Assembly (NCBI GenBank): GCA_014190515.1
Contig: BJGN01000020.1
Location: forward strand, 1-32,915
Reading direction: 5' to 3'
Length of the DNA: 32,915 nucleotides
Origin: Bacteroidota bacterium
Lineage (GTDB): Bacteria > Bacteroidota > Bacteroidia > Chitinophagales > Saprospiraceae
A program made the translations under genes and the position numbers. This document shows positions 1-8,058 of the stretch, one piece after another. The notes under the pieces are model-generated. The model was not told the DNA's origin. It made no database searches and was given only the letters and a program-made list of their open reading frames with translations. Each line of letters opens with the position of its first letter. Positions within the stretch are counted from its first letter, which is position 1.

Positions 1-134
1 ACCAAGGCATAGTTAAGGGTTGGGACGGAACTTTTGGTTCTTTACCTATGCCTGAAAATGATTATTGGTATGTTATCGATTTAAAAAATGGGGAGTTGCC
101 AAAACGAGGACATTTTACCCTGAAACGACAATGA
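1..134 (+). CDS. C-terminal end of a T9SS type B (gliding-motility-associated) cargo protein, partial
   Basis: Reading the third frame from base 3 gives 43 residues up to a TGA at 132-134, and the gene begins outside the window. The residues include GWDGTFGSLPMPENDYWYVIDL and then KNGELPKRGHFTLKRQ. This is the classic end of the gliding-motility-associated C-terminal domain (type B sorting domain, TIGR04131-like): G-W-D-G-x-x-x-G-x-x-x-P, a Y-W-Y-V-I-D-L strand, and a final G-H-F-T-L-K-R. The domain directs large surface adhesins and secreted proteins through the type IX secretion system. What the rest of the protein does cannot be seen. A PorP/SprF-family gene, the usual partner of type B cargo, lies 2 kb downstream at 2145. 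Confidence 0.88.
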   Translation, partial: QGIVKGWDGTFGSLPMPENDYWYVIDLKNGELPKRGHFTLKRQ

Positions 135-307
135 TGAATTATAATTTTAGCGTTAGAAAATTATTTGAACGGATATAATTTAAAAGAGAATATCTTCATT
201 GGTAATTCCTTATTATAAGGTCATTCATTCAATTTCCTAATTTCAACCTCCTCTAAATTTCCTTATTAGCCTGAATTCAGTTTATAAATTACAATAACCG
301 TCCAGAA

Positions 308-1834
308 ATGCCATTACCAATAAACATAGAAAACCTCTTGTCCGGCAGAACCGTGGAAAGCGAGCGTATCGAATACAAAGAAGGCTGGAATCCTGCAGCA
401 ATTTATCGGTCCATTTGTGCTATTGCAAATGACTTTAGTAACATAGGTGGTGGTTACATAATTATAGGAATTAAAGCAAAAGATGGAATTCCTGAAAGAC
501 CCATAAAAGGAATTCCAGATAATCAATTAGATAGCATTCAGCAGCAAATGATTGGTTTCAATAACCTAATTCGTCCTGTTTATCACCCAAAATTAGAAAT
601 TGAAGTAGTTGATGGAAAAAGAATTATAGTGCTTTGGATACCGGGTGGTTCTAATCGTCCTTATGAAGTACCTGAAGACATAACAGCAAATAAAAAAGAG
701 TTCTTTTATTACATAAGGAAATATGCCAGCTCTATAAAAGCAGGTAAGCAAGAACGTGAAGAGTTAATAAGTTTGGCAAATCACATTCCTTTTGATGATC
801 GTGCCAATACAGATGCATCACTTAATGATATTTCATTTACTCTTTTAAAGGATCATTTACGCCTTACAAAAAGTAGGTTGCATGATTGGGTTGAAACCAG
901 GCCTAAGGCTGATATTATGGAACAAATGGAGCTTCTTTCGGGCCCTCCTGAACAATTCTTTCCGCGAAATGCTGCTTTGATGATGTTTACAGAAAAACCT
1001 GAACGTTTCTTTCCGTATTCCAGAGTTGAGATTGTTTACTTCCCTAAAGGTGCAGAAGATCCGGAATTCATAGAAATTCCTGCTATTTCAGGCCCTGTCC
1101 CTTTTATGATTAAGGAAACTTTAAGTTATTTAAGAACACATGTGTTAGAGGAAAAAATCAGGAAAGTAGAAAACCAACCTGAATCCATTCGCATTTGGAA
1201 TTATCCTTATGCAGCCTTGGAAGAAGCTGTTGCCAATGCCTTGTATCACCGTGACTATCAATTACGCGAACCTGTTGAAATTAGAGTGTATCCCGACAGT
1301 ATTACCATTCTAAATTATGGTGGTCCCGATCGTTCAATAAAACTTGGTGCATTTAATAAAGATATAATTAAACCACGGCGTTACCGCAACAGACGATTAG
1401 GTGATTTTCTCAAAGTACTTGATTTAACGGAGGGTCGAGCTACTGGAATTCCTACCATTCGCAAATCTTTAATTGAAAATGGTTCTCCTGAGGCTTACTT
1501 TGAAACAGATGAAGAACGAAGTTTTTTCGAAACTACTCTATTTGTTCATGCCTTTTTTAAAAACGACAAAAAAGTAACTGAAAATTTCGGAACAATTTCG
1601 GAACAATTTCGGAACAAATTTCGGAACAAATTTCGGAACAAATTTCGGAAAAGTATTTTGGAAACTTTGGAAATAATAGTACAATACCCAGGATTTACAG
1701 CCGAACAAATTGCCGTAAAAACCAATAGAACTTCCAGGACAATTGAAAACCATATCTCCCGACTACGCAATGGTGGAGCCATTATAAGGAGGGGAGCTAA
1801 TAAAGGAGGTTATTGGGAAATAGTTATAGATTAA
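308..1834 (+). CDS. AlbA_2 / GHKL-ATPase-like / winged-helix ATP-binding protein
   Basis: The protein has 508 residues. Residues about 15-140 form an AlbA_2 (Schlafen AlbA-like, formerly AAA_4) domain: the E-S-E-R-I-E-Y-K-E opening at 18-26 is followed by a GGGYIIIGI turn at 48-56. Residues about 290-400 resemble the HATPase_c_4 module, with E-E-A-V-A-N-A-L-Y-H-R-D-Y at 305-317 providing the N-box-like Glu and Asn. A repetitive F-R-N-K linker (about 424-447) leads to a C-terminal winged helix-turn-helix (about 450-505). Members of this family are annotated as RecG-related ATP-binding or transcriptional regulators. Some lie in defence regions, but no defence partner is visible here. The start is the ATG at 308. 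The gene stands alone, with 173 bp upstream and about 310 bp downstream, and sits between a type B T9SS cargo gene and a PorP/SprF gene. The exact role is unknown. Confidence 0.85.
   Translation: MPLPINIENLLSGRTVESERIEYKEGWNPAAIYRSICAIANDFSNIGGGYIIIGIKAKDGIPERPIKGIPDNQLDSIQQQMIGFNNLIRPVYHPKLEIEVVDGKRIIVLWIPGGSNRPYEVPEDITANKKEFFYYIRKYASSIKAGKQEREELISLANHIPFDDRANTDASLNDISFTLLKDHLRLTKSRLHDWVETRPKADIMEQMELLSGPPEQFFPRNAALMMFTEKPERFFPYSRVEIVYFPKGAEDPEFIEIPAISGPVPFMIKETLSYLRTHVLEEKIRKVENQPESIRIWNYPYAALEEAVANALYHRDYQLREPVEIRVYPDSITILNYGGPDRSIKLGAFNKDIIKPRRYRNRRLGDFLKVLDLTEGRATGIPTIRKSLIENGSPEAYFETDEERSFFETTLFVHAFFKNDKKVTENFGTISEQFRNKFRNKFRNKFRKSILETLEIIVQYPGFTAEQIAVKTNRTSRTIENHISRLRNGGAIIRRGANKGGYWEIVID
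1581..1648 (+). repeat. 11/12-bp tandem repeat inside the AlbA_2-family gene
   Basis: After a leading partial unit (1581-1590) come two 11-bp units AACAATTTCGG (1591-1601, 1602-1612) and three 12-bp units AACAAATTTCGG (1613-1624, 1625-1636, 1637-1648). Because 11 is not a multiple of three, the same DNA unit is read in three frames in turn (N-F-G-T, then I-S-E-Q, then F-R-N-K), and the 12-bp units then lock into repeated F-R-N-K. The repeat falls in the linker between the ATPase-like domain and the winged helix. Confidence 0.92.
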
Positions 1835-2144
1835 AACTTGTTAAAATATTTCAACACATGACTTATTTTGAAAATGGTGAAGATTTTTAACTAATGACTA
1901 AGTTTTTTTAAGCTTAAATTGGCTTGTAATTTCATTGCAAAAAGAACTACTATAAAAATTATAAATTGTAGAAAATATAAATTGAATAGGGAGGTTTGCT
2001 AATGCAAATTTGTAAGCAATTTAATTTAGTTTTGTCATTCAGCTATTTGAAAGTATAAAAGTAAGGGGCAAATCCATTTTTATATGAATAAATCTCTTGT
2101 TTTAATTAAACGATGGTAAATCAGTTCGTAAAGTGGTAAAAAGC
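1835..2144. other. AT-rich gene-free stretch between the AlbA_2-family gene and the PorP/SprF gene
   Basis: About 310 bp of AT-rich DNA with no convincing coding frame, RNA gene or strong hairpin. The only recognisable element is a TAGTTTTG promoter-like box at 2027-2034. A short ATG-initiated frame at 2113 stops after eight codons and is not considered a gene. Confidence 0.5.
2027..2034 (+). promoter_or_regulatory. Bacteroidota -7 promoter box (TAGTTTTG) for the PorP/SprF gene
   Basis: TAGTTTTG matches the Bacteroidota -7 consensus TAnnTTTG exactly and lies about 110 bp before the ATG at 2145. No TTTG box at the usual -33 distance is seen: the nearest ones, at 2009-2012 and 1995-1998, are too close and too far. 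The assignment is therefore tentative. Confidence 0.35.
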
Positions 2145-3095
2145 ATGAGGCACCTATTTATTGTATGTATTTTATTTACTTGTTTACCTAGTGGATTTTC
2201 ACAATATCAGCCTATCCAAAATCAATATATCTTAAATCCATTTTACATAAATCCCGCTTTTGCAGGGGCAGTAAATGGTACGTTGCTAAGTGCTACGCAA
2301 AGAAGTCAGTGGATAGAATTTCCAGAGTCTCCAAATACGCAAACAATGGCTTATCAAACGAATAAGGGGAAAGTTGGTTTGGGAGGCTGGGTATATCGCG
2401 ATCAAAACGGACTCACCGGGAACGCAGGTTTCGAATCGTCTTTTGCTTATCATCTGAGCTTTAAAGGAAAAAGAGAAGAGGCTAAAAATTCTCGCATTCT
2501 CTTTGGACTAGCAATATCGGGAAATCAATGGACGGTTAGGGAGGATAAATTTACGCCATCGGCCGGTGATCCATTAGTAACGGGCGCTAATCCTTCCCGT
2601 TTTACGCCCAATGCCCATGTAGGTTTTTATTTTTCACATTATCCTTTTTATGCAGGTGTTTCAGTCAGAGATATTTTGCCAGCTGAAAAAAACTTCGTTA
2701 CTAAGTCCTGGTACAATATTCATTTTCTGTCTGGCTTTCAAATTCCCGTTGCCAACGATTTTTACATAGAGCCTTCTTTCCTTTTGAGGCTGACAGCTTT
2801 GGGCGATTGGCAAACCGATGTAAACGCAACCATTCATATTCCCATTTCAAATAAAATCAGTTTACTCAATACGCTTTCATTAAATAGGGAACAATTGAAT
2901 TTTAAAAATGAAAATTTGTCAGCATCAGCAATTTTTGGTATAAAAATAGACGCATATCAGATTTCTTACCGTTATATTTATCCGCTGTCCTTGATAAACT
3001 CGTTTACCATAGGTGGTCATGAGTGGATGTTAAGTTACAGGTTTGGAAAAACGAAAGGATCGGGTGTATTTTGCCCCACTTTTTCGGGTTATTAG
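2145..3095 (+). CDS. PorP/SprF family type IX secretion membrane protein
   Basis: The protein has 316 residues from the ATG at 2145. A GTG at 2133 would add four residues before the signal peptide and is less likely. A Sec signal peptide (R-H-L-F-I-V-C-I-L-F-T) ends near G-F-S-Q. The family hallmark follows at once: Q-N-Q-Y-I-L-N-P-F-Y-I-N-P-A-F-A-G-A. The rest is a series of amphipathic strands typical of an outer-membrane beta-barrel of about 300 residues. In Flavobacterium, SprF-like proteins are needed to export type B cargo such as SprB, and in Porphyromonas PorP/PorE-type proteins belong to the T9SS. A type B cargo gene ends 2 kb upstream. The next gene begins 2 bp after this stop, which suggests cotranscription. 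Confidence 0.9.
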   Translation: MRHLFIVCILFTCLPSGFSQYQPIQNQYILNPFYINPAFAGAVNGTLLSATQRSQWIEFPESPNTQTMAYQTNKGKVGLGGWVYRDQNGLTGNAGFESSFAYHLSFKGKREEAKNSRILFGLAISGNQWTVREDKFTPSAGDPLVTGANPSRFTPNAHVGFYFSHYPFYAGVSVRDILPAEKNFVTKSWYNIHFLSGFQIPVANDFYIEPSFLLRLTALGDWQTDVNATIHIPISNKISLLNTLSLNREQLNFKNENLSASAIFGIKIDAYQISYRYIYPLSLINSFTIGGHEWMLSYRFGKTKGSGVFCPTFSGY

Positions 3096-3097
3096 CA

Positions 3098-5110
3098 ATG
3101 TATTCTATGAAGGAAATGACAGAGGTTGAAACCCCTTTTCAGCGAGGGAACCTAAGTAATGAAAAGCTGATCGAGTTTTATAAAGCATTGGTTTATCCGC
3201 GCCTGATTGAGGAAAAGATGCTTAATCTTCTGAGACAGGGTAAAATAAGCAAATGGTTTTCTGGTATTGGTCAGGAAGCGATTTCAGTGGGTGCCACTCT
3301 TGCGTTGGATGACGATTCATTTATTTTTCCCCTGCATAGGAATCTGGGCGTTTTCACTACCCGAAAAATGCCGTTGACACGACTTTTTGCTCAATGGCAA
3401 GGTAAAATGGAGGGTTATACCAAAGGGCGGGATCGTTCCTTTCATTTTGGTTCTTTGGAAAATGCGGTGGTAGGTATGATTTCCCACCTCGGTCCTCAAT
3501 TATCCCTGGCCAATGGCGTGGCTCTTGCCGATGCTCTTTCCGGCCAAAACAAGGTTGCGATGGCCTTCACCGGAGAGGGTGGAACCAGTCAGGGGGAATT
3601 TCATGAAGCATTAAATGTGGCGGCTGTCTGGCAATTACCTGTTATTTTTATCATTGAAAATAACGGATATGGTCTTTCTACCACTACTGACGAACAATAT
3701 AGATGCGCGACTTTAGCAGATAGGGGCATTGGTTATGGAATGAAATCTATGACTATCGATGGTAATAATATCTTGGAGGTTTATCAGACGATTAAAAAAA
3801 TAAAAGAGGAAATTACCCTAAGGCCTGAACCTGTTTTGGTCGAATGCATGACCTTCAGAATGAGAGGTCACGAGGAAGCATCTGGTACTAAGTATGTCCC
3901 AAAAGAACTGATGGAAAAATGGGCACTTCGCGATCCGGTGTTACTTTTTGAAGCGTTTCTTGCTAATGAAAAGGTGCTTTCCCCAGGGGAAATGGCCGCT
4001 ATCAAGGACCTCCTTAAAAAGCAAATTGTTGCTGACTTGAAGGAGACGGAGGCTTATAGCGATCCCTTACCCATACCAGAATTGGAGCTGGACGATGTTT
4101 ATAAGCCCTGGAAACCTTCATTTCAAGTGCCTGAAATGGACGATAATGTGACGGAAAAGCGATTTATCGATGCTATTTCAGAGGGATTAAGCCAATCGAT
4201 GGAAAAATTTCCGAGTCTCATTCTCATGGGGCAGGATATTGCAGAATATGGCGGTGCATTTAAAATAACAGAGGGTTTTGTTGCTAAATTTGGAAAAAAG
4301 CGCGTTAGAAATACCCCGCTTTGTGAAAGCGCCATCGTTGGAGCTGCATTGGGACTGAGCCTGAAAGGGTATAAATCGATGGTTGAAATGCAGTTTGCCG
4401 ATTTTGTAAGCTGCGGTTTTAATCAGATTATCAATAATTTAGCAAAAATACATTATAGATGGGGTGCTCATGCGGATGTCGTTATTCGTATGCCCACGGG
4501 AGGAGGTATGGCGGCCGGTCCCTTCCATTCACAAAGTAATGAAGCTTGGTTCTTCCATACTCCGGGACTTAAAGTGGTCTATCCATCCAATCCGTATGAT
4601 GCAAAAGGGTTATTGACAGCTGCTATTGAAGATCCTAATCCGGTATTGTTTTTTGAGCATAAAGGTTTGTATCGATCGGTTTCCGGCCCTCTTCCTTCAG
4701 CCTATTATAGCTTACCTTTGGGAAAAGCAGAGGTTTTAAAAAAGGGTAGCAAGGTTACTATAATTACTTATGGAATGGGTGTTATCTGGGCAAAGGAGGT
4801 AGTTGAAGCATTGGGTGAGCCTATTGAAATAATAGATTTACGCACCTTATGGCCCTTAGATGAGGAAACCTTGTTGTCCAGTGTTAAAAAGACGGGAAAG
4901 GTTATAGTTTTACATGAAGACACGTTAACAGGAGGTATAGGTGGAGAAATATCAGCCCTAATTTCAGAGAAAGCCTTTGAATATTTAGACGCCCCTGTTC
5001 TTAGAGTTGGCGGGCTCGACAGCCCGATACCTTTCTCACCCATTTTGGAAAAACAGTTCATGGCAAAATCCAGACTTAGGGAAAAATTAGATTATTTACT
5101 GCGGTATTGA
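3098..5110 (+). CDS. 2-oxoacid dehydrogenase E1 component, fused alpha and beta subunits
   Basis: The protein has 670 residues from the ATG at 3098. An in-frame start at 3023 would overlap the PorP/SprF gene by 73 bp and is rejected; ATGs at 3107 and 3116 remain possible. Residues about 1-325 are the alpha part, with the thiamine diphosphate motif G-E-G-G-T-S-Q-G-E-F-H-E-A-L-N from residue 159 and ending in E-N-N. Residues about 345-670 are the transketolase-like beta part (V-E-M-Q-F-A-D-F, then P-T-G-G-G, then the C-terminal transketolase domain). Such fused E1 proteins decarboxylate pyruvate or branched-chain 2-oxoacids for transfer to a lipoyl E2. The substrate cannot be decided from sequence, and no E2 or E3 gene is nearby. 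The first TPP motif residue pair is G-E rather than the more usual G-D. Confidence 0.9.
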   Translation: MYSMKEMTEVETPFQRGNLSNEKLIEFYKALVYPRLIEEKMLNLLRQGKISKWFSGIGQEAISVGATLALDDDSFIFPLHRNLGVFTTRKMPLTRLFAQWQGKMEGYTKGRDRSFHFGSLENAVVGMISHLGPQLSLANGVALADALSGQNKVAMAFTGEGGTSQGEFHEALNVAAVWQLPVIFIIENNGYGLSTTTDEQYRCATLADRGIGYGMKSMTIDGNNILEVYQTIKKIKEEITLRPEPVLVECMTFRMRGHEEASGTKYVPKELMEKWALRDPVLLFEAFLANEKVLSPGEMAAIKDLLKKQIVADLKETEAYSDPLPIPELELDDVYKPWKPSFQVPEMDDNVTEKRFIDAISEGLSQSMEKFPSLILMGQDIAEYGGAFKITEGFVAKFGKKRVRNTPLCESAIVGAALGLSLKGYKSMVEMQFADFVSCGFNQIINNLAKIHYRWGAHADVVIRMPTGGGMAAGPFHSQSNEAWFFHTPGLKVVYPSNPYDAKGLLTAAIEDPNPVLFFEHKGLYRSVSGPLPSAYYSLPLGKAEVLKKGSKVTIITYGMGVIWAKEVVEALGEPIEIIDLRTLWPLDEETLLSSVKKTGKVIVLHEDTLTGGIGGEISALISEKAFEYLDAPVLRVGGLDSPIPFSPILEKQFMAKSRLREKLDYLLRY

Positions 5111-5120
5111 AGAAAATCTT

Positions 5121-5128
5121 TAATTTTG
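5121..5128 (+). promoter_or_regulatory. -7 promoter box (TAATTTTG) for the DUF5606 gene
   Basis: TAATTTTG is an exact TAnnTTTG match 11 bp after the E1 stop codon and 47 bp before the ATG at 5176. A start site about 7 bases downstream would leave a leader of about 40 nt. This also argues against a longer reading of the next gene from a TTG at 5107. No clear -33 box is visible. Confidence 0.45.
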
Positions 5129-5175
5129 CCGCTCAAAATGGAATGACATCATTGGATTTCCAAAATATAGTAATT

Positions 5176-5598
5176 ATGAATTTAGAAAAATTAGTTGCCG
5201 TAGCCGGTATTTCAGGTGTTTTTCGCTTAGTTGCCAATCGAAATAATGGTCTCATTATCGAGGACTTAGACACAGGAAAACGCAGTTTTGCCTCCAGTCG
5301 CAAACATCAATTTACACCGTTAGAAACCATAGGTATCTTTATTGATAACGGGGAAACTGAGGAATTGAAAGTTATTTTTCAAAAAATAAAAGATACCAAA
5401 GCAGAAAATCCTCCCTGCGAATCTGACGCTTCCGCGGAGACAGTAAAATCTTATTTTGGTACATTATTGCCGAATTATGATAAAGATAAGGTCCTTATTG
5501 GCGATATGAAGAAGGTGATTAAATGGTTTAATTTTCTTGAGACCAGAGGCTTCCTCGATACAACAGAACCTGTTGTTGAGGCAGAAATAGTGGAATAA
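5176..5598 (+). CDS. DUF5606 family protein of unknown function
   Basis: The protein has 140 residues from the ATG at 5176. A longer frame from a TTG at 5107 overlaps the E1 gene and spans a promoter-like box, so it is rejected. The N-terminus, M-N-L-E-K-L-V-A-V-A-G-I-S-G-V-F-R-L, followed by N-G-L-I-I-E-D-L and a K-x-x-F-T-P-L-E-T-I motif, is the DUF5606 signature, a small family known mainly from Bacteroidota. The N-terminal half looks like a small beta-barrel, and the C-terminal half (about 75-130) is helical with Y-F-G-T-L-L-P-N-Y-D and W-F-N-F-L. It has no signal peptide or membrane segment, so it should be cytoplasmic. The function is not known. A glycosyltransferase gene follows 15 bp later. 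Confidence 0.85.
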   Translation: MNLEKLVAVAGISGVFRLVANRNNGLIIEDLDTGKRSFASSRKHQFTPLETIGIFIDNGETEELKVIFQKIKDTKAENPPCESDASAETVKSYFGTLLPNYDKDKVLIGDMKKVIKWFNFLETRGFLDTTEPVVEAEIVE

Positions 5599-5613
5599 CA
5601 TTTAAGTTGGAGC

Positions 5614-6357
5614 ATGTACAAAGGAAAAAAGGTGATGGTCGTTCTTCCCGCGTACAATGCCCATCGTACTTTAGAGAAAACCTACAGGGAAATTCCTCTC
5701 GATTGGGTAGATGACGTTATTCTTTGTGATGATGCCAGTCAGGATGGTACAGCGGAATTAGCCAGAAAACTAGGCATTCGAGAGCTGATAATACATGAAC
5801 GCAATAGAGGGTATGGGGGTAACCAAAAATCTCTCTATCAACGTGCGTTGGCGCTCGATGCAGATATCATTATTCTCCTTCACCCGGACTACCAATATAC
5901 CCCAAAGTTATTGGTGCCGATGATTCACCTGTTGGGGGAAGGGCTTTTTGATGTCGTACTCGGTTCCAGAATTTTAGGTAAAGGTGCTTTGGAGGGGGGA
6001 ATGCCTCTTTATAAGTATTTGGCTAATAGGTTTTTAACACTCATTCAAAACTTATTGGGTGGACATAAATTGTCAGAATACCATACTGGTTACCGAGCCT
6101 TTACCAAAGAGGTTTTGTTAAAAATACCTTTCAAAGAGAATTCAGAAGATTTTCTATTTGATAATCAAATGTTGTCTCAAGCCATTTATGGAGGCTTTAA
6201 CATCGGCGAAATAACTTGTCCAACGTTATATTTCGCCGATGCGTCCTCCATTAATTTTAAACGCAGCGTTGTCTATGGGCTCGGAGTATTGAAAGTCTCC
6301 TTCATGCACTTTTTACAAAGAAAGGGTCTGGCTGCTTTTTCCCTTTATCGTTTTTAG
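5614..6357 (+). CDS. Family 2 glycosyltransferase (DPM1-like)
   Basis: The protein has 247 residues with a GT-A fold beginning V-M-V-V-L-P-A-Y-N-A. Nucleotide-sugar binding residues C-D-D-A-S-Q-D-G-T lie at 38-46. The conserved G-Y-G-G-N at 66-70 is followed by L-L-H-P-D-Y-Q at 88-94 in the place of the metal-binding DxD. The later G-S-R-I-L-G and G-Y-R-A-F motifs are typical of polyprenyl-phosphate glycosyltransferases that resemble dolichol-phosphate mannose synthase. No C-terminal membrane segment is obvious, so it is probably a peripheral enzyme at the inner membrane. Donor and acceptor sugars are unknown. It lies 15 bp after the DUF5606 gene, probably in one transcript, and its stop is only 16 bp from the end of the convergent nadB. 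Confidence 0.85.
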   Translation: MYKGKKVMVVLPAYNAHRTLEKTYREIPLDWVDDVILCDDASQDGTAELARKLGIRELIIHERNRGYGGNQKSLYQRALALDADIIILLHPDYQYTPKLLVPMIHLLGEGLFDVVLGSRILGKGALEGGMPLYKYLANRFLTLIQNLLGGHKLSEYHTGYRAFTKEVLLKIPFKENSEDFLFDNQMLSQAIYGGFNIGEITCPTLYFADASSINFKRSVVYGLGVLKVSFMHFLQRKGLAAFSLYRF

Positions 6358-6373
6358 CCCTGATTACAGGCCG

Positions 6374-7978
6374 TCACAAAATAAGACTTTTAGCAATGTC
6401 CTGCCTTTGCGGGTAATCAGTAGTGTAATGCAAGCCTCTGCTTTCCCTTCGCATTCTTGCTGTTCGGGTTATGAGATAAGCAATATTGATAAGGTTTCGT
6501 AGTTCACAAAGTTGAGGACTTAAGGTCGTTGTAGCATATAAATTTTCGGTTTCCTGGTTTAATTGCCAAAGGCGATCCAAGGCTCTTTTTAGTCTGATAT
6601 TTGAACGAACTATACCCACATAACTACTCATTATTTCTTTTAACTCTTTGATAGACTGAGTGATAAGTACCATTTCTTTTGGGTCAGTAGTTCCTGACGC
6701 ATTCCAATCTGGGATATTTGTATTAAAAGTACCTGTGGATATAACTTCCCGCACATCTAGGGCAATCCGGTGGGCAAAAACCATAGCCTCCAAAAGAGAA
6801 TTGGAAGCCAGTCTATTTGCACCATGAAGGCCCGTACTGGTACATTCGCCGACGGCGGAAAGCCTGGAAATGGAGCTTCGACCCATTTCATCGGTTTTTA
6901 TGCCGCCACACAAATAGTGGCAGGCGGGAGCAACGGGAATCATATCCTTAGCCGGATTTACGCCAACGCTAAGGCATTTATCTCTGATGGTTGGAAAATG
7001 CTGAATAAATTCTTCCTCAGGAATATGTCTGCAATCTAAAAACATATTCTCTTCGCCCATGATTTTCATCTCATTATCAATAGCTCTGGCGACAATATCG
7101 CGGGGAGCGAGCGATTTTCGTGCGTCATATTTATCCATAAAAGGATGTCCGTTTCTGTCTTTCAAAATGCCCCCCATTCCTCTGACAGCTTCCGACACTA
7201 AAAAAACAGGATTATCTCTTCCAGGGTTATATAAAGAAGTAGGGTGAAACTGAACAAATTCCATATTTTCCAACCAGGCTTTAGCCCGGTAAGCCATGGC
7301 AATGCCGTCACCTGTGGCAATAACCGGATTGGTTGTAGAGCGGTAAACCTGACCAGCGCCGCCTGTGGCGATAATAGTATGTCTGGCTAGAAAGGTTTCA
7401 ATATGCCCCGTTTCTTTATTCAGGACATAGGCACCAAAGCAAGTAATGTCAGGAGTTAAGCGAGTAACGGCATGCCCCAGATGGTGTTGGGTAATAAGGT
7501 CAATAGCGAAATAATGTTCAAAAATAGTTATGCTTTTAATGGTATCAGCCTTTGCCATCAAGGTTCTTTGCATCTCCCAACCAGTAAGATCCTTGTAATG
7601 CAAAATTCTATTTTCTGAGTGACCACCTTCTCTGCCAAGATCAAAGGTACCATCGGTAGCCTTTTTGTCGAAGCGCGCACCCCAGCCAATAATTTCCTGA
7701 ACCCGAAGAGGTCCCTCATTTACAACGATATCAACAATTTTTTCATTACAAAGCCCGTCGCCTGCATCGAGCGTGTCTTCCTTATGTTTGTTTGTAGAAT
7801 CAACTTCCGGGTTCCATACTGCGGCAACACCGCCTTGTGCATATCGTGTATTACTCTCACCTTCAATTGTTTTGGTGAGAACACAAACAGATAATTCGGG
7901 ATTATCCTCAGCGATTTTGATAGCTGTGGTCAGTCCGCCAATACCAGAACCAATAATTAGAATGTCATATTTAGCCAT
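6374..7978 (-). CDS. nadB: L-aspartate oxidase NadB
   Basis: The protein has 534 residues, normal for NadB. It oxidises L-aspartate to iminoaspartate, the first step of de novo NAD synthesis, using FAD. The N-terminal dinucleotide-binding loop is G-S-G-I-G-G-L-T-T-A at residues 10-19. The family block G-G-V-A-A-V-W is followed by H-S-E-N-R-I-L-H-Y-K-D-L-T-G. Further blocks are F-V-Q-F-H-P-T-S-L-Y, A-P-R-D-I-V-A-R-A-I and the C-terminal T-G-L-H-G-A-N-R-L-A-S-N-S-L-L-E-A. The last block and the distal helical part (M-R-R-E-S-R-G-L-H) separate it from, but relate it to, SdhA/FrdA. No nadA or nadC is nearby. The gene is divergent from atpB, with a -7 box 21 bp upstream of its ATG. Confidence 0.95.
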   Translation of the reverse strand: MAKYDILIIGSGIGGLTTAIKIAEDNPELSVCVLTKTIEGESNTRYAQGGVAAVWNPEVDSTNKHKEDTLDAGDGLCNEKIVDIVVNEGPLRVQEIIGWGARFDKKATDGTFDLGREGGHSENRILHYKDLTGWEMQRTLMAKADTIKSITIFEHYFAIDLITQHHLGHAVTRLTPDITCFGAYVLNKETGHIETFLARHTIIATGGAGQVYRSTTNPVIATGDGIAMAYRAKAWLENMEFVQFHPTSLYNPGRDNPVFLVSEAVRGMGGILKDRNGHPFMDKYDARKSLAPRDIVARAIDNEMKIMGEENMFLDCRHIPEEEFIQHFPTIRDKCLSVGVNPAKDMIPVAPACHYLCGGIKTDEMGRSSISRLSAVGECTSTGLHGANRLASNSLLEAMVFAHRIALDVREVISTGTFNTNIPDWNASGTTDPKEMVLITQSIKELKEIMSSYVGIVRSNIRLKRALDRLWQLNQETENLYATTTLSPQLCELRNLINIAYLITRTARMRRESRGLHYTTDYPQRQDIAKSLIL

Positions 7979-7998
7979 TTTGAAGATTTAAAGTCACT

Positions 7999-8006
7999 CA
8001 AAAGTA
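7999..8006 (-). promoter_or_regulatory. -7 promoter box (TACTTTTG) for nadB
   Basis: On the minus strand this reads TACTTTTG, an exact TAnnTTTG match. It lies 20 bp upstream of the nadB ATG, leaving a leader of roughly a dozen bases. The -33 region is AT-rich without a clear TTG. Confidence 0.45.
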
Positions 8007-8058
8007 AAGTAAAAAGAAAATAAATTACTACATATTTTTTTTAAATCATTTAAATGTC

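Noticed and set aside
1546-1782. Minus-strand open frames across the 11/12-bp repeat, suggesting an antisense gene
   Set aside because: They are created by the repeat, which is open in all frames. They have no start context or promoter, and their residues only mirror the repeat.
308-1834. AlbA_2-family gene as part of a multi-gene anti-phage defence system
   Set aside because: The gene stands alone with no nuclease, helicase or toxin partner nearby, and the flanking genes belong to T9SS.
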